Below, piece by piece: positions 1 through 8,034 of a DNA stretch of 12,792 nt. This DNA comes from Phyllobacteriaceae bacterium (lineage in GTDB: Bacteria > Pseudomonadota > Alphaproteobacteria > Rhizobiales > Ancalomicrobiaceae). How positions within the stretch are numbered: position 1 is the first letter of the stretch; each line of letters begins with the position of its first letter. Made by a program: the position numbers and the translations under genes. The DNA lies in assembly GCA_012517025.1 (NCBI GenBank), contig JAAYVT010000652.1, forward strand, positions 1 to 12,792, read 5' to 3'. The notes under the pieces were generated by a model. It made no database searches, had not been told where the DNA came from, and worked only from the letters and a program-made list of their open reading frames with translations.

Positions 1-926
1 CAGATCGGCCAGTCGTTGTCGTAGAGGTCGAGTTCCGGCACCACGTCGGTCAGATCGATGTTGGCTTCCCAATAGGCGTCGACCGTCCCGACGTCGCGCC
101 AATAGGCCTGCGCCTCGGCCCGCGACTTGACGCAGGACTGCGAGAAGTGATGGGCGACGGCGCGACCGTGCTTGACGATGTAAGGGATGATGTCCTTGCC
201 GAAGTCTTTGCTCGAATGCGGATCTGCCGCGTCGCGCTCCAACTGGTCCCACAAGAACGAGGCCTCGAACACGTAGATGCCCATCGAGGCGAGCGCCCGA
301 TCCGGCTTGCCCGGCATCGGCGGCGGATCCTTCGGCTTCTCCACGAAGGCGATGACCCGGTCGTGCTCGTCGACGTGCATGACGCCGAAGCCGGTCGCCT
401 CTTCCCGCGGCACCTCAAGGCAGCCGATCGTCACGTCGGCTCCCGCCTCGACGTGCTGCTGCAGCATCTTTTCGTAGTCCATCTTGTAGATGTGATCACC
501 GGCCAGGATGATCATGTATTTCGGATCGTAGTCGCGGATGATGTCGAGGTTCTGATAGACCGCGTCGGCGGTCCCTGCGTACCACGCTTCTTCCGAGATA
601 CGCTGCGACGCCGGCAGGATGTCGAAGCTCTCGTTGCGCTCCGGGCGGAGGAAGTTCCAACCGCGCTGCAGGTGCCGGATCAGCGAGTGGGCCTTGTACT
701 GGGTCGCCACACCGAAGCGGCGGATGCCCGAATTCAGCGCGTTCGACAATGCGAAGTCGATGATGCGGGATTTGCCACCGAAATAGACCGCCGGTTTGGC
801 GCGTCGATCGGTCATCTCCATCAGACGACTGCCGCGTCCCCCGGCGAGCACGTAGGCCATCGCATGGCGCGACAGCGGGGCTCCCCCCGCCATCTGCCTC
901 GGTGCGGCCATCGGCATCGTGTTCAT
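1..926 (-). CDS. glgC: Glucose-1-phosphate adenylyltransferase (ADP-glucose pyrophosphorylase), 3' end cut by the window
   Basis: Makes ADP-glucose from glucose-1-phosphate and ATP, the committed step of bacterial glycogen synthesis, in the cytosol. 308 residues are visible; the family is usually about 420, so the C-terminal left-handed beta-helix (part of the allosteric region) is mostly outside. Seen: the nucleotide-binding loop LAGGRGSRL (27-35), DRRAKPAVYFGGK (40-52), GTADAVYQN (118-126), the metal-binding AGDHIYKMDY (142-151), the sugar-phosphate lysine in VEKP (195-198) and YWRDVGT (275-281). The start at 926 is chosen because GGGAGGTGA (complement of 931-939) sits at good spacing; a second Met five codons in has no such site. 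It lies 44 bp after glgB, so it is almost surely co-transcribed with glgP and glgB. Alphaproteobacterial GlgC enzymes are typically activated by fructose-6-phosphate and/or pyruvate; this is family knowledge, not visible here. Confidence 0.97.
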   Translation of the reverse strand, partial: MNTMPMAAPRQMAGGAPLSRHAMAYVLAGGRGSRLMEMTDRRAKPAVYFGGKSRIIDFALSNALNSGIRRFGVATQYKAHSLIRHLQRGWNFLRPERNESFDILPASQRISEEAWYAGTADAVYQNLDIIRDYDPKYMIILAGDHIYKMDYEKMLQQHVEAGADVTIGCLEVPREEATGFGVMHVDEHDRVIAFVEKPKDPPPMPGKPDRALASMGIYVFEASFLWDQLERDAADPHSSKDFGKDIIPYIVKHGRAVAHHFSQSCVKSRAEAQAYWRDVGTVDAYWEANIDLTDVVPELDLYDNDWPI

Positions 927-970
927 TTCGTCACCTCCCGGGCGTTCTCCGCCCTCGTCTCAGCCGTGGC

Positions 971-3190
971 TCAGTCGCCCACGTATTCGAAGAAGATGGT
1001 GCCGAGCGGCGGCACGGTCACCGTCATCGTCGCCGGCAGGCCGTGGCTCTCGCCGTCCACGGCGATCACTTCGCCGCCGTTGCCACAGTCGGTGCCGCCG
1101 TAGATGCCGGCGTCGGTGTTGAGCGTCTCGCGCCACCGGCCGGCCACCGGAACGCCGATACCATAACCGTGACGCGGCACCGGCGTGAAGTTGGAGACGA
1201 CCAAGATCGGCGTCTCGCCCGGCTCACCGTAGCGCAGGAAGGCGAACACCGACTGATCCCGGTCCTCCACCACCACCCAACGGAAGCCCTCGCTCTCGCA
1301 ATCGCGGGCGTGCAGCGCCGGGCGGTCGCGGTAGAGCGCGTTGAGGTCGCGGATCAGCAGCTGCATCCCCGAGTGATCGATATACTGGGTGAGGTGCCAA
1401 TCCAGGCTGTGGTTCGAGTTCCACTCGTCCCACTGCGCGAATTCCTGCCCCATGAACAGCAGCTTCTTGCCGGGATAGCCCCACATGAAGCCGTAATAGC
1501 AGCGCAACGAGGCGAACTTCTGCCAATGATCGCCCGACATGCGGCGGATCATCGAGCCCTTGCCGTGCACCACCTCGTCGTGGCTGATCGGCAGGACGAA
1601 ATTCTCCGACCACGCATAGAGCAGGCCGAAGGTCAGCTCGTCGTGATGCCAGCGCCGATGCACCGCCTCGCGCGACATGTAATCGAGCGTGTCGTGCATC
1701 CAGCCCATGTTCCACTTGAAGCCGAAGCCGAGGCCGCCGGCGAACACCGGCGCCGAGACGCCGCTCCAAGCGGTCGATTCCTCGGCGATCGTCACCGCGC
1801 CGGGGAAGAGGCCGTAGACCAGCTCGTTGAAGCGGCGCAGGAACGACACCGCCTCGCGGTTGTCGCGGCTGCCGTCCTCGTTCGGCAACCACTCGCCGTC
1901 CTTGCGCGAATAGTCGAGGTAGAGCATCGAGGCGACCGCGTCGACGCGCAGGCCGTCGACGTGATAGCGATCGAGCCAGAACAGCGCGCTGGCGATGAGG
2001 AAGTTGCGCACTTCAGGCCGCCCGAAGTCGTAGATCGCGGTGTTCCAATCGGGATGGAAGCCACTGCGACGGTCGAAATGCTCGTAGAGCGGGCCGCCGT
2101 CGAACCAGGCGAGGCCGTGCTCGTCGGTCGGGAAATGCGCCGGCACCCAGTCGAGGATGATGCCGAGACCGGCGGCGTGCGCCTTGTCGACCAGACGAGC
2201 GAAGGCGTGCGGGTCGCCGAAGCGGCGGGTCGGGGCGAACAGGCCGATCGGCTGATAGCCCCACGACACGTCGAGCGGATGCTCGTTGACCGGCAGCATC
2301 TCGAGGTGGGTGAAGCCGTGCTCGACGGCGTAGGTGACGAGCTTGTCGGCGAGCTCGTCGTAGGTCATGAAGCGACCCCAGTCGCCCCGCATCCACGAGC
2401 CGAGATGGACCTCGTAGATCGACATCGGCCGGCGCCGGTACTCGCCGTCGGCGCGCGCCTTCATCCAGGCTGCGTCCGACCACACGAAATCGTCGATCTT
2501 CTCCACCACCGAAGCGGTCGAGGGACGCATCTCGCTGCCGAAGCCGTAGGGATCGGCCTTGAGCGGCAGCAGATTGCCGTCACGGCCGACGATTTCGTAC
2601 TTGTAGACCGTGCCCGGACCGACGTCCGGCACGAAGATCTCCCAGATGCCGCTGTCGATGCGCTTGCGCATCTGATTGCGGCGTCCGTCCCAGGCGTTGA
2701 AGTCGCCGACCACCGAGACGCGCTGGGCGTTCGGCGCCCACACCGCGAAGTTGGTGCCGGCGACGCCCTCGTGCTCCATCACCTGGGCGCCGAGGCGTTC
2801 GTAGATCTTCTGGTGCGTGCCTTCGACGAGGAGGTGATCGTCGAGCTCGCCGAGCACCGGCGGGAAGGCGTAGGCGTCGGAGACCTCCCACGTCCCGCCC
2901 TCGTTGCCGGCGCGGAGCTTGTAGTGCGGCGCCGGCGCATCCGCCTTGGTGCCGGGACGGCGCTTGAGGAGGCCCTCGAAGAACCCGGCCGGATCGACCT
3001 GCTCCAAGTCGGTCAGGACGGTGCCGTTCTCGCCGATCAGCTCGACCGTCTCGGCGTGCGGAACGAACACCCGCACCACGTACCCCCCCTTGGTCGCGTG
3101 CGGCCCCATGAAGGCGAACGGATCACCGTGACGTCCACTGAGAAATGCGTCGACTTCGGAGCGGTCTGCCGACCAAACCCGAGTTGCCAT
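971..3190 (-). CDS. glgB: 1,4-alpha-glucan branching enzyme GlgB (GH13)
   Basis: Cuts alpha-1,4-glucan chains and re-attaches them through alpha-1,6 links, creating branch points in glycogen. 739 residues, full length (E. coli GlgB is about 730). Seen: N-terminal beta-sandwich modules including a CBM48-like segment with GTNFAVWAPNAQRVSVVGDF (145-164), then the TIM-barrel with DWVPAHFP (347-354), nucleophile D417 in GLRVDAVASM, acid/base glutamate in AEEST (E470/E471) and D538 in SHDEVVHGKGS; the C-terminal beta domain ends in FFEYVGD. The frame is open upstream to 3436, but that stretch overlaps the glgP 3' end and has no family resemblance. The start at 3190 has GAGGGGG (complement of 3196-3202) 5 nt away and begins MATRVW. 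A run of seven G's (complement of 3083-3089) falls early in the gene. The 110 bp between glgB and glgP hold no clear terminator, so the two are probably one transcript. Confidence 0.97.
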   Translation of the reverse strand: MATRVWSADRSEVDAFLSGRHGDPFAFMGPHATKGGYVVRVFVPHAETVELIGENGTVLTDLEQVDPAGFFEGLLKRRPGTKADAPAPHYKLRAGNEGGTWEVSDAYAFPPVLGELDDHLLVEGTHQKIYERLGAQVMEHEGVAGTNFAVWAPNAQRVSVVGDFNAWDGRRNQMRKRIDSGIWEIFVPDVGPGTVYKYEIVGRDGNLLPLKADPYGFGSEMRPSTASVVEKIDDFVWSDAAWMKARADGEYRRRPMSIYEVHLGSWMRGDWGRFMTYDELADKLVTYAVEHGFTHLEMLPVNEHPLDVSWGYQPIGLFAPTRRFGDPHAFARLVDKAHAAGLGIILDWVPAHFPTDEHGLAWFDGGPLYEHFDRRSGFHPDWNTAIYDFGRPEVRNFLIASALFWLDRYHVDGLRVDAVASMLYLDYSRKDGEWLPNEDGSRDNREAVSFLRRFNELVYGLFPGAVTIAEESTAWSGVSAPVFAGGLGFGFKWNMGWMHDTLDYMSREAVHRRWHHDELTFGLLYAWSENFVLPISHDEVVHGKGSMIRRMSGDHWQKFASLRCYYGFMWGYPGKKLLFMGQEFAQWDEWNSNHSLDWHLTQYIDHSGMQLLIRDLNALYRDRPALHARDCESEGFRWVVVEDRDQSVFAFLRYGEPGETPILVVSNFTPVPRHGYGIGVPVAGRWRETLNTDAGIYGGTDCGNGGEVIAVDGESHGLPATMTVTVPPLGTIFFEYVGD

Positions 3191-3300
3191 CTGAACCCCC
3201 TCATCGTCTTCCCGTCCGGCGACGCACCGCCGCAGGACCCATCGTAGCGAAACGGGAGCGACGAACCGCCCTCGTCGTCGAATAGGATCACCGGTCGGCA

Positions 3301-5781
3301 TCAGCCGTGTGGCGGTCGAACGGGCACACCCCAGATGTCTTCCGCATACTCGCCGATCGTCCGGTCCGAAGAGAACCAGCCCATGTGGGCGGTGTTGAGG
3401 GCCGCGGAGCGGTTCCACGCAGCCTTGTCGCGCCATTTCCGAAAGACCGAGCGCTGCGTTCCGTAGTAGCTCTCGAAATCCGCCGCCACCATGAAATAGT
3501 CGTGATAGGTCAAGGCGTCGACCAAGGGCTTGTACCTATCGGGTTCACCCGGAGAGAACACGCCGGAGCCGATCGCATCGAGCACTTCCCGGAGGATCGG
3601 CGACTTGGAGAGTGTTTCACGCGCGTCGATTCCGTGCGATCTCCGGGCCTCCACTTCTTCCGCCGTCAAGCCGAAGATGAAGATGTTGTCGTCGCCGACC
3701 TGTTCCTTCATCTCGACGTTGGCGCCGTCGAGAGTTCCGATCGTCAGGGCACCGTTGAGACCGAACTTCATGTTGCCGGTACCGGAAGCCTCCATGCCCG
3801 CGGTGGAGATCTGTTCCGACAGATCGGCCGCCGGAATGATCCGTTCGGCCAGCGAGACATTGTAATTTGGTAGGAAGACCACCTTCAGAAGACCACGCAG
3901 GGTCGGGTCGGTGTTGACCACCTTGGCGACGTCGTTGGCCAGCTTGATGATCAGCTTCGCTTGGGCGTAGGAGGCGGCGGCCTTGCCGGCGAAGATCTTC
4001 ACCCGCGGAATCCAGTCGCGCGTCGGTTGCGCCCGCATCGCGTCGTAGACGGCGATCGTCTCCAGAATGTTGAGCAGCTGCCGCTTGTACTCGTGGATGC
4101 GCTTGATCTGCACGTCGAACAACGCGTTCGGATCGACCTTGACTTCGCAACGATCGAGAATCAGGCGCGCCAGCCGCTCCTTGTTGGCGAGCTTCACCGC
4201 GGCGAACTTCTGCTGGAAGGCGGGGTCGGCGGCGTGCGCGGCGAGTTTCGGCAGCTCGCCGGCGTCGTCGAGCACCTTCGGTCCGATCGCCTCGACGATC
4301 AGGTCGGTCAGCCCCGGATTGGCCTGATAGAGCCAGCGCCGGAAGGTGATGCCGTTGGTCTTGTTGACGATGCGATTCGGGTAGGCGGCGTTGAGGTCGC
4401 GGAACACCGTGACCTTCATCAGATCGGAGTGCAGCGCCGAGACGCCGTTGATCTTGTGGCTGCCGATGTAGGCGAGATGGCCCATACGCACCCGCCGGCC
4501 GCCCTGCTCGTCGATGATCGACAGCGACGACAGGAGGCCGCCGTCGACGTCCGCGCGCTTCTTCATGTCGTCGAGATGCAGCGCGTTGATCATGTAGATG
4601 ATCTGCATGTGGCGCGGCAGCAGCCGCTCCATCAGCGGCACCGGCCAAGTCTCGAGCGCCTCGGGCAGCAGGGTGTGGTTGGTGTAGGAGAAGGTGCCGC
4701 GGGTCAGCGTCCAGGCGGTGTCCCAATCGAGATCGTGGATGTCGACCAGGATGCGCATCATCTCGGCGACGGCGATCGCCGGATGGGTGTCGTTGAGCTG
4801 GATGGCGACCTTGTCGGGCAGCGTCCTGATGTCGGCGTGCTGGTTGAGGTGGCGCCGCATCAGATCCTGCAGTGAGGCCGAGGCGAAGAAGAACTCCTGC
4901 CGAAGGCGCAGCTCCTGGCCCGCCGGCGTGGCGTCGGAGGGATAGAGCACCTTGGAGATCGCCTCCGCCTTGACGCGGGCGGCGGCGGCGCCGACGTGGT
5001 CGCCGCGATTGAAGGCGTCGAGCCGCATCGGATCCTGCGCCTTCGCCGACCACAGCCGCAGCGTGTTGACGTGGGCGCCGCGCCAGCCGACGATCGGCGT
5101 GTCGTAGGCGACCGCCAGCACCGTTTCGGCCGGCCGCCATTCGTGACGGACGGTGCCGTCGCGATCGGTCATCGCCTCGACGCGGCCGCCGAAGCCGATC
5201 GGATAGGCGACCTCGGGACGCGGGAACTCCCACGGATTGCCCCAGGTCAGCCAGTCTTCCGGATATTCGAGCTGCCAGCCGTCCTTGATGCGCTGGCGGA
5301 ACAGGCCGTGGTCGTAGCGGATGCCGTAGCCGTAGGCGGCGATCGACAGCGTCGCCATCGATTCCATGAAACAGGCCGCCAGACGACCGAGGCCGCCGTT
5401 GCCGAGCGCCGCGTCGGGCTCGACTTCCTTGAGGAGATCGAGATCGATGTTCAGCTCAGCCAACGCCGCGCGCACCGTCTCGATGACCTCGAGATTGCCC
5501 ATGGCGTCGAACAGCAGACGCCCGATCAGGAACTCCAGGCTGAGGTAATAGACCCGCTTCTCGTCGCTCTGATAGGTGTCGGTGGTGGAGTCCATCCATC
5601 TGTCGACCATCAGATCCCGCACCGCGAAGGCGGTGGCGAGGAACCAGTCGTGGGTGGAGGCCGCGATCGGATTCTTGCCCACCGCGTATTTCAACTTCTC
5701 CACGATGGCTTCGCGTACGGCCTCGACCGTCACCGGGCCCTCGTCGATCGTCACGCCCGTCGTGTTCGTCTTGTCGGCCAT
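3301..5781 (-). CDS. glgP: Glycogen/alpha-glucan phosphorylase
   Basis: Releases glucose-1-phosphate from the non-reducing ends of glycogen using phosphate and pyridoxal phosphate (GT35 family). 826 residues, normal bacterial length. Seen: YYLSLEFLIGRLL (78-90), GNGGLGRLAACF (127-138), NDTHPAIAVAEMMR in the middle, KRIHEYKRQLLN (560-571), NVSLAERIIPAADLSEQIS (from about 641), and the PLP-binding motif EASGTGNMKFGLNGA with the Schiff-base lysine at K672. The start at 5781 is supported by TCCGGAGGGG (complement of 5791-5800) at 9 nt spacing. It is the first gene of the leftward glg operon and pairs degradation with synthesis by glgB and glgC. The mammalian phospho-serine control region has no obvious counterpart; control is likely transcriptional or through metabolites. 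It could be labelled maltodextrin phosphorylase (malP), but its place beside glgB and glgC favours glgP. Confidence 0.97.
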   Translation of the reverse strand: MADKTNTTGVTIDEGPVTVEAVREAIVEKLKYAVGKNPIAASTHDWFLATAFAVRDLMVDRWMDSTTDTYQSDEKRVYYLSLEFLIGRLLFDAMGNLEVIETVRAALAELNIDLDLLKEVEPDAALGNGGLGRLAACFMESMATLSIAAYGYGIRYDHGLFRQRIKDGWQLEYPEDWLTWGNPWEFPRPEVAYPIGFGGRVEAMTDRDGTVRHEWRPAETVLAVAYDTPIVGWRGAHVNTLRLWSAKAQDPMRLDAFNRGDHVGAAAARVKAEAISKVLYPSDATPAGQELRLRQEFFFASASLQDLMRRHLNQHADIRTLPDKVAIQLNDTHPAIAVAEMMRILVDIHDLDWDTAWTLTRGTFSYTNHTLLPEALETWPVPLMERLLPRHMQIIYMINALHLDDMKKRADVDGGLLSSLSIIDEQGGRRVRMGHLAYIGSHKINGVSALHSDLMKVTVFRDLNAAYPNRIVNKTNGITFRRWLYQANPGLTDLIVEAIGPKVLDDAGELPKLAAHAADPAFQQKFAAVKLANKERLARLILDRCEVKVDPNALFDVQIKRIHEYKRQLLNILETIAVYDAMRAQPTRDWIPRVKIFAGKAAASYAQAKLIIKLANDVAKVVNTDPTLRGLLKVVFLPNYNVSLAERIIPAADLSEQISTAGMEASGTGNMKFGLNGALTIGTLDGANVEMKEQVGDDNIFIFGLTAEEVEARRSHGIDARETLSKSPILREVLDAIGSGVFSPGEPDRYKPLVDALTYHDYFMVAADFESYYGTQRSVFRKWRDKAAWNRSAALNTAHMGWFSSDRTIGEYAEDIWGVPVRPPHG

Positions 5782-5865
5782 CGCCTTCTACCCCTCCGGA
5801 AACAAACTCGAAGTCGGGGTGAACGCATCTCGCGAAGCGCTCGACTCCCGTTCCGTCTTCCTCAC

Positions 5866-5877
5866 GGCATCGATGCC
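5866..5877. promoter_or_regulatory. Perfect 12-bp palindrome upstream of glgP (possible operator)
   Basis: GGCATCGATGCC reads identically on both strands and lies about 85 bp upstream of the glgP start, in the only gap where a glg promoter could sit. Dyad symmetry of this size suits a dimeric regulator, but GC-rich DNA yields such palindromes by chance and no second copy is seen in the window. Confidence 0.25.
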
Positions 5878-5916
5878 ATGTTTCGGATGAAGAAAGCAAT
5901 TCCGATGCCGAGGGTG

Positions 5917-5943
5917 GACGCGACCGGCGTCTCCGGTCGCGTC
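5917..5943 (-). terminator. Hairpin terminator candidate after the CoA-transferase
   Basis: GACGCGACCGG (5917-5927) and CCGGTCGCGTC (5933-5943) are perfect reverse complements, giving an 11-bp GC-rich stem with a 5-nt loop. The stem begins 13 nt after the stop codon of the leftward CoA-transferase. No U tract follows on the minus strand, so it may be a non-canonical terminator or an RNA-stabilising 3' hairpin rather than a classic intrinsic terminator. Confidence 0.5.
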
Positions 5944-5956
5944 GGGAGCGGTGGTC

Positions 5957-7525
5957 TCAGCTCCAGGCGTCGGCCTGCACCAGGCTCTCCTGCTTCCAGG
6001 CCTCGCGCGCCTTCTGGGCGGCGATCCAGTTGGGCAGGAAGGTGAAGGCCTCGTCGAGGATGTGCGGCGTGTGCTGCCCCGTGGAATACCGCTGGGCACG
6101 GTCGAAATACTCGAGCAGCGCCGGCTTGTAGGTCGGATGTGCGCAGTTCTCGATGACCACCTTGGCACGGGCCTTGGGGCTGAGGCCGCGCAGATCGGCG
6201 AGGCCCTGCTCGGTGACGATCACCTGGACGTCGTGCTCGGTATGGTCGACGTGGGAGACCATCGGCACGATGCAGGAGATCGCGCCGCCCTTCGCCACCG
6301 AAGGCGTCATGAAGAACGAAATGTAGGCATTGCGGGCGAAGTCGCCCGAGCCGCCGATGCCGTTCATGATCGACGTGCCCATGATGTGAGTCGAGTTGAC
6401 GTTGCCGTAGATGTCGGCCTCGATCATGCCGTTCATCGCGATCACGCCGAGACGGCGGATGACCTCCGGATGATTGGAGATCTCCTGCGGCCTGAGCACG
6501 ATGCGCTCGCGGTAGAAGTCGAGATTGTCGAGGAAGTCCTTGGTCGCCTCCTCCGACAGCGACACCGCCGTGGCCGAGGCCATGGTCAGCTTGCCCGACT
6601 TGATCAGGGCCAGCATGCCGTCCTGCAGCACCTCGGTGTAGGCGGTCAGGTTCTCGAACGAGCCATGCTCGAGATCGGCCATCACCGCGTTGGCGACGTT
6701 GCCGACGCCGGACTGCAGCGGCAGCAGATTGGCCGGCAGACGGCCCTTCTTCACCTCGTGGCCGAGGAAGTCGAGGATGTGGCCGGCGATCTGCTTGGAG
6801 GTCTCGTCGGGCGGGCTGAAGGCGGTGCAGCGATCGCTGGCGTCGGTCTCGACGATCGCCACGATCTTGGAGGGATCGCAGTGGAAATAGGGCTCGCCGA
6901 TGCGGTCGGCCGGGCTCACCATCGGGATCGGCTTGCGATGCGGCGGCAGATCGGTGCCGTAATAGATGTCGTGCATGCCGGCGAGCGACAGGCTCTGCCA
7001 GGAGTTCACCTCGAGGATGATCTTGTCGGCCTGATCGAGCCAGGTCTTGTTGTTGCCGACCGACGACGACGGGATCAGCCGGCCGTCCTCGAGCACGCCG
7101 GCGACTTCCACGACCGCCACGTCGAGCTTGCCGAGGAAGCCGAACCACACGAACTGCGCGACGTGGGAGAGATGGATGTCGATGTATTCCATCTCGCCGG
7201 CGTTGATGCGCTTGCGGCAGATCGGGTCGGACTGATAGGGCAGCCGCATCTCGATGCCGTCGACCTTGGCGAGGGCGCCGTCGAGCTCGGGCGCCGTCGA
7301 GGCGCCGGTCCACACCGACACCTTGAAGGGCTCGCCACGCCCGTGTGCCGCCTCGATGCGCTGCGCCAGCGCGATCGGCACCAATTTCGGGTAGCCGGCG
7401 CCGGTGAAGCCGCTCATGCCGACCGTCGACCCCGACGGGATGAGCGCGGCCGCTTCCGCCGCCGTCATGATCTTGGACTTGAGACCGGGATGAAGGACGC
7501 GGGAAGCGGACGTCTGAGTGGACAT
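5957..7525 (-). CDS. Succinate CoA-transferase family protein (acetyl-CoA hydrolase/transferase; AarC/ScpC type)
   Basis: Moves CoA between short acyl groups, with succinyl-CoA/acetate or propionyl-CoA/succinate as the likely pairs; cytosolic. 522 residues, close to AarC and YgfH/ScpC (about 490-505). Seen: N-terminal half with SGFTGAGYPKLVP (38-50) and the substrate-site region SSSVGNNKTWLD (153-164); LQSGVGNVANAV (270-281); catalytic glutamate E298 in YTEVLQDGM, matching the AarC active-site glutamate; C-terminal half with DIYGNVNSTH (371-380) and the oxyanion glycine loop GGSGDFARNA (391-400). The start at 7525 is backed by GGAGGG (complement of 7536-7541) 10 nt away. It is divergent from the cobalamin operon and followed by a hairpin, so probably monocistronic. 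The family also contains acetyl-CoA hydrolases and butyrate transferases; sequence alone does not settle the acyl pair. The conserved glutamate argues for transferase rather than simple hydrolase. Confidence 0.93.
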   Translation of the reverse strand: MSTQTSASRVLHPGLKSKIMTAAEAAALIPSGSTVGMSGFTGAGYPKLVPIALAQRIEAAHGRGEPFKVSVWTGASTAPELDGALAKVDGIEMRLPYQSDPICRKRINAGEMEYIDIHLSHVAQFVWFGFLGKLDVAVVEVAGVLEDGRLIPSSSVGNNKTWLDQADKIILEVNSWQSLSLAGMHDIYYGTDLPPHRKPIPMVSPADRIGEPYFHCDPSKIVAIVETDASDRCTAFSPPDETSKQIAGHILDFLGHEVKKGRLPANLLPLQSGVGNVANAVMADLEHGSFENLTAYTEVLQDGMLALIKSGKLTMASATAVSLSEEATKDFLDNLDFYRERIVLRPQEISNHPEVIRRLGVIAMNGMIEADIYGNVNSTHIMGTSIMNGIGGSGDFARNAYISFFMTPSVAKGGAISCIVPMVSHVDHTEHDVQVIVTEQGLADLRGLSPKARAKVVIENCAHPTYKPALLEYFDRAQRYSTGQHTPHILDEAFTFLPNWIAAQKAREAWKQESLVQADAWS

Positions 7526-7674
7526 TTCGGTGAGGCCCTCCGGGCAGGTCGCGGCGGCCGCCGCGGAAACGGCGGATCGGCGTCCGCACCCTCCACGTCC
7601 GCCGCGCTCGCGACGGGCGGAGATGCGTCTGTCGATCCGATGCTCTGCCTAACCGCCGAGCCCCCGCCGAAGAA

Positions 7675-7680
7675 ATCATA
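7675..7680 (-). promoter_or_regulatory. Possible -10 box (TATGAT) for the CoA-transferase
   Basis: The minus strand reads TATGAT here, one change from TATAAT. The hexamer 17 bp upstream is CTGGTC, a poor -35. Initiation just downstream would give a leader of roughly 140 nt. Weak support. Confidence 0.2.
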
Positions 7681-7709
7681 CGAAAGATGGATCCAGCGAC
7701 CAGGATTCG

Positions 7710-7774
7710 CCGGTCGGAGACCCCACAAACACCGTCAACGGCTTGATTTCAAAGAATTAGTGAGGTCCGACCGG
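7710..7774. repeat. 9-bp inverted repeat pair in the divergent region
   Basis: CCGGTCGGA (7710-7718) is repeated as its exact reverse complement TCCGACCGG (7766-7774), with 47 bp between the arms. It could be two half-sites for a looping or cooperative regulator of the CoA-transferase promoter, or a chance match in GC-rich sequence. Confidence 0.3.
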
Positions 7775-7799
7775 GGGTGTTTCGAGCAAAAATTCTTGG

Positions 7800-7847
7800 C
7801 ATGCGAAATTCGTATTACCGTTAGGAAAGATAATTCATTTTCGCATG
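7800..7847. promoter_or_regulatory. Candidate operator: 9-bp inverted repeat around an imperfect 15-bp palindrome
   Basis: CATGCGAAA (7800-7808) recurs inverted as TTTCGCATG (7839-7847), 30 bp apart. The left arm is itself part of ATGCGAAATTCGTAT (7801-7815), a palindrome about a central A with a single mismatched pair. The three similar half-sites lie in the AT-rich patch, 190-235 bp before the riboswitch, where a promoter for the cobalamin operon would be expected. Binding of a transcription factor is inferred. Confidence 0.35.
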
Positions 7848-8034
7848 ACGTGACGATCGGAACGATCCTTCGCCGACGGCGACGGATGGGTGACGCGCCG
7901 GCGTCGCGGCGCTCGCCCGACGAGCGACGATCCGCCGGAGCGCAACCTCGCGCGCCACGTGCACGGCGACTTCGCCTCGTCTCGACCTCGTCTCCGATTG
8001 ACTCGGGGGCCCGCGCCCTCTTATCTCGGCGGAT

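Larger units (their letters stand above)
5782..5956 (-). promoter_or_regulatory. Leader/promoter region of the glg operon
   Basis: This 175-bp gap separates the CoA-transferase stop from the glgP start. It holds the hairpin next to the CoA-transferase, the 12-bp palindrome at 5866-5877 and the glgP ribosome binding site. I cannot point to a convincing -35/-10 pair on the minus strand, so promoter function is inferred from position only. Confidence 0.35.
7526..8034. other. Divergent intergenic region without a protein gene
   Basis: About 509 bp between the leftward CoA-transferase start and the rightward riboswitch. Open frames cross it on both strands, but they lack ribosome binding sites and recognisable motifs, are rich in Arg, Ser and Pro, and overlap the riboswitch; I do not call any. 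The GC content drops sharply between about 7720 and 7850, with tracts such as CAAAAATTCTT, as expected for promoter DNA serving both directions. Two 9-bp inverted repeats (listed separately) fall in or next to this patch. Confidence 0.6.

Noticed and set aside
3083..3089. Run of seven G's (on the coding strand) in glgB as a programmed slippage site
   Set aside because: No overlapping alternative product of interest and no stimulatory structure seen; homopolymers of this length arise by chance in Lys-Gly-Gly codons.
902..3247. 781-aa open frame on the plus strand opposite glgB
   Set aside because: Antisense shadow in GC-rich coding DNA; rich in His, Arg, Val and Glu with no family motif, while glgB on the other strand is unmistakable.
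3191..3436. 82-codon N-terminal extension of glgB
   Set aside because: It overlaps the glgP 3' end, lacks resemblance to GlgB, and the ATG at 3190 has a proper ribosome binding site.
7793..7815. Possible sigma-54 site around TTGGCATGCGAAATTCGT
   Set aside because: The TGGCA half looks right but the -12 part reads ATTCG rather than TTGC at the needed spacing.
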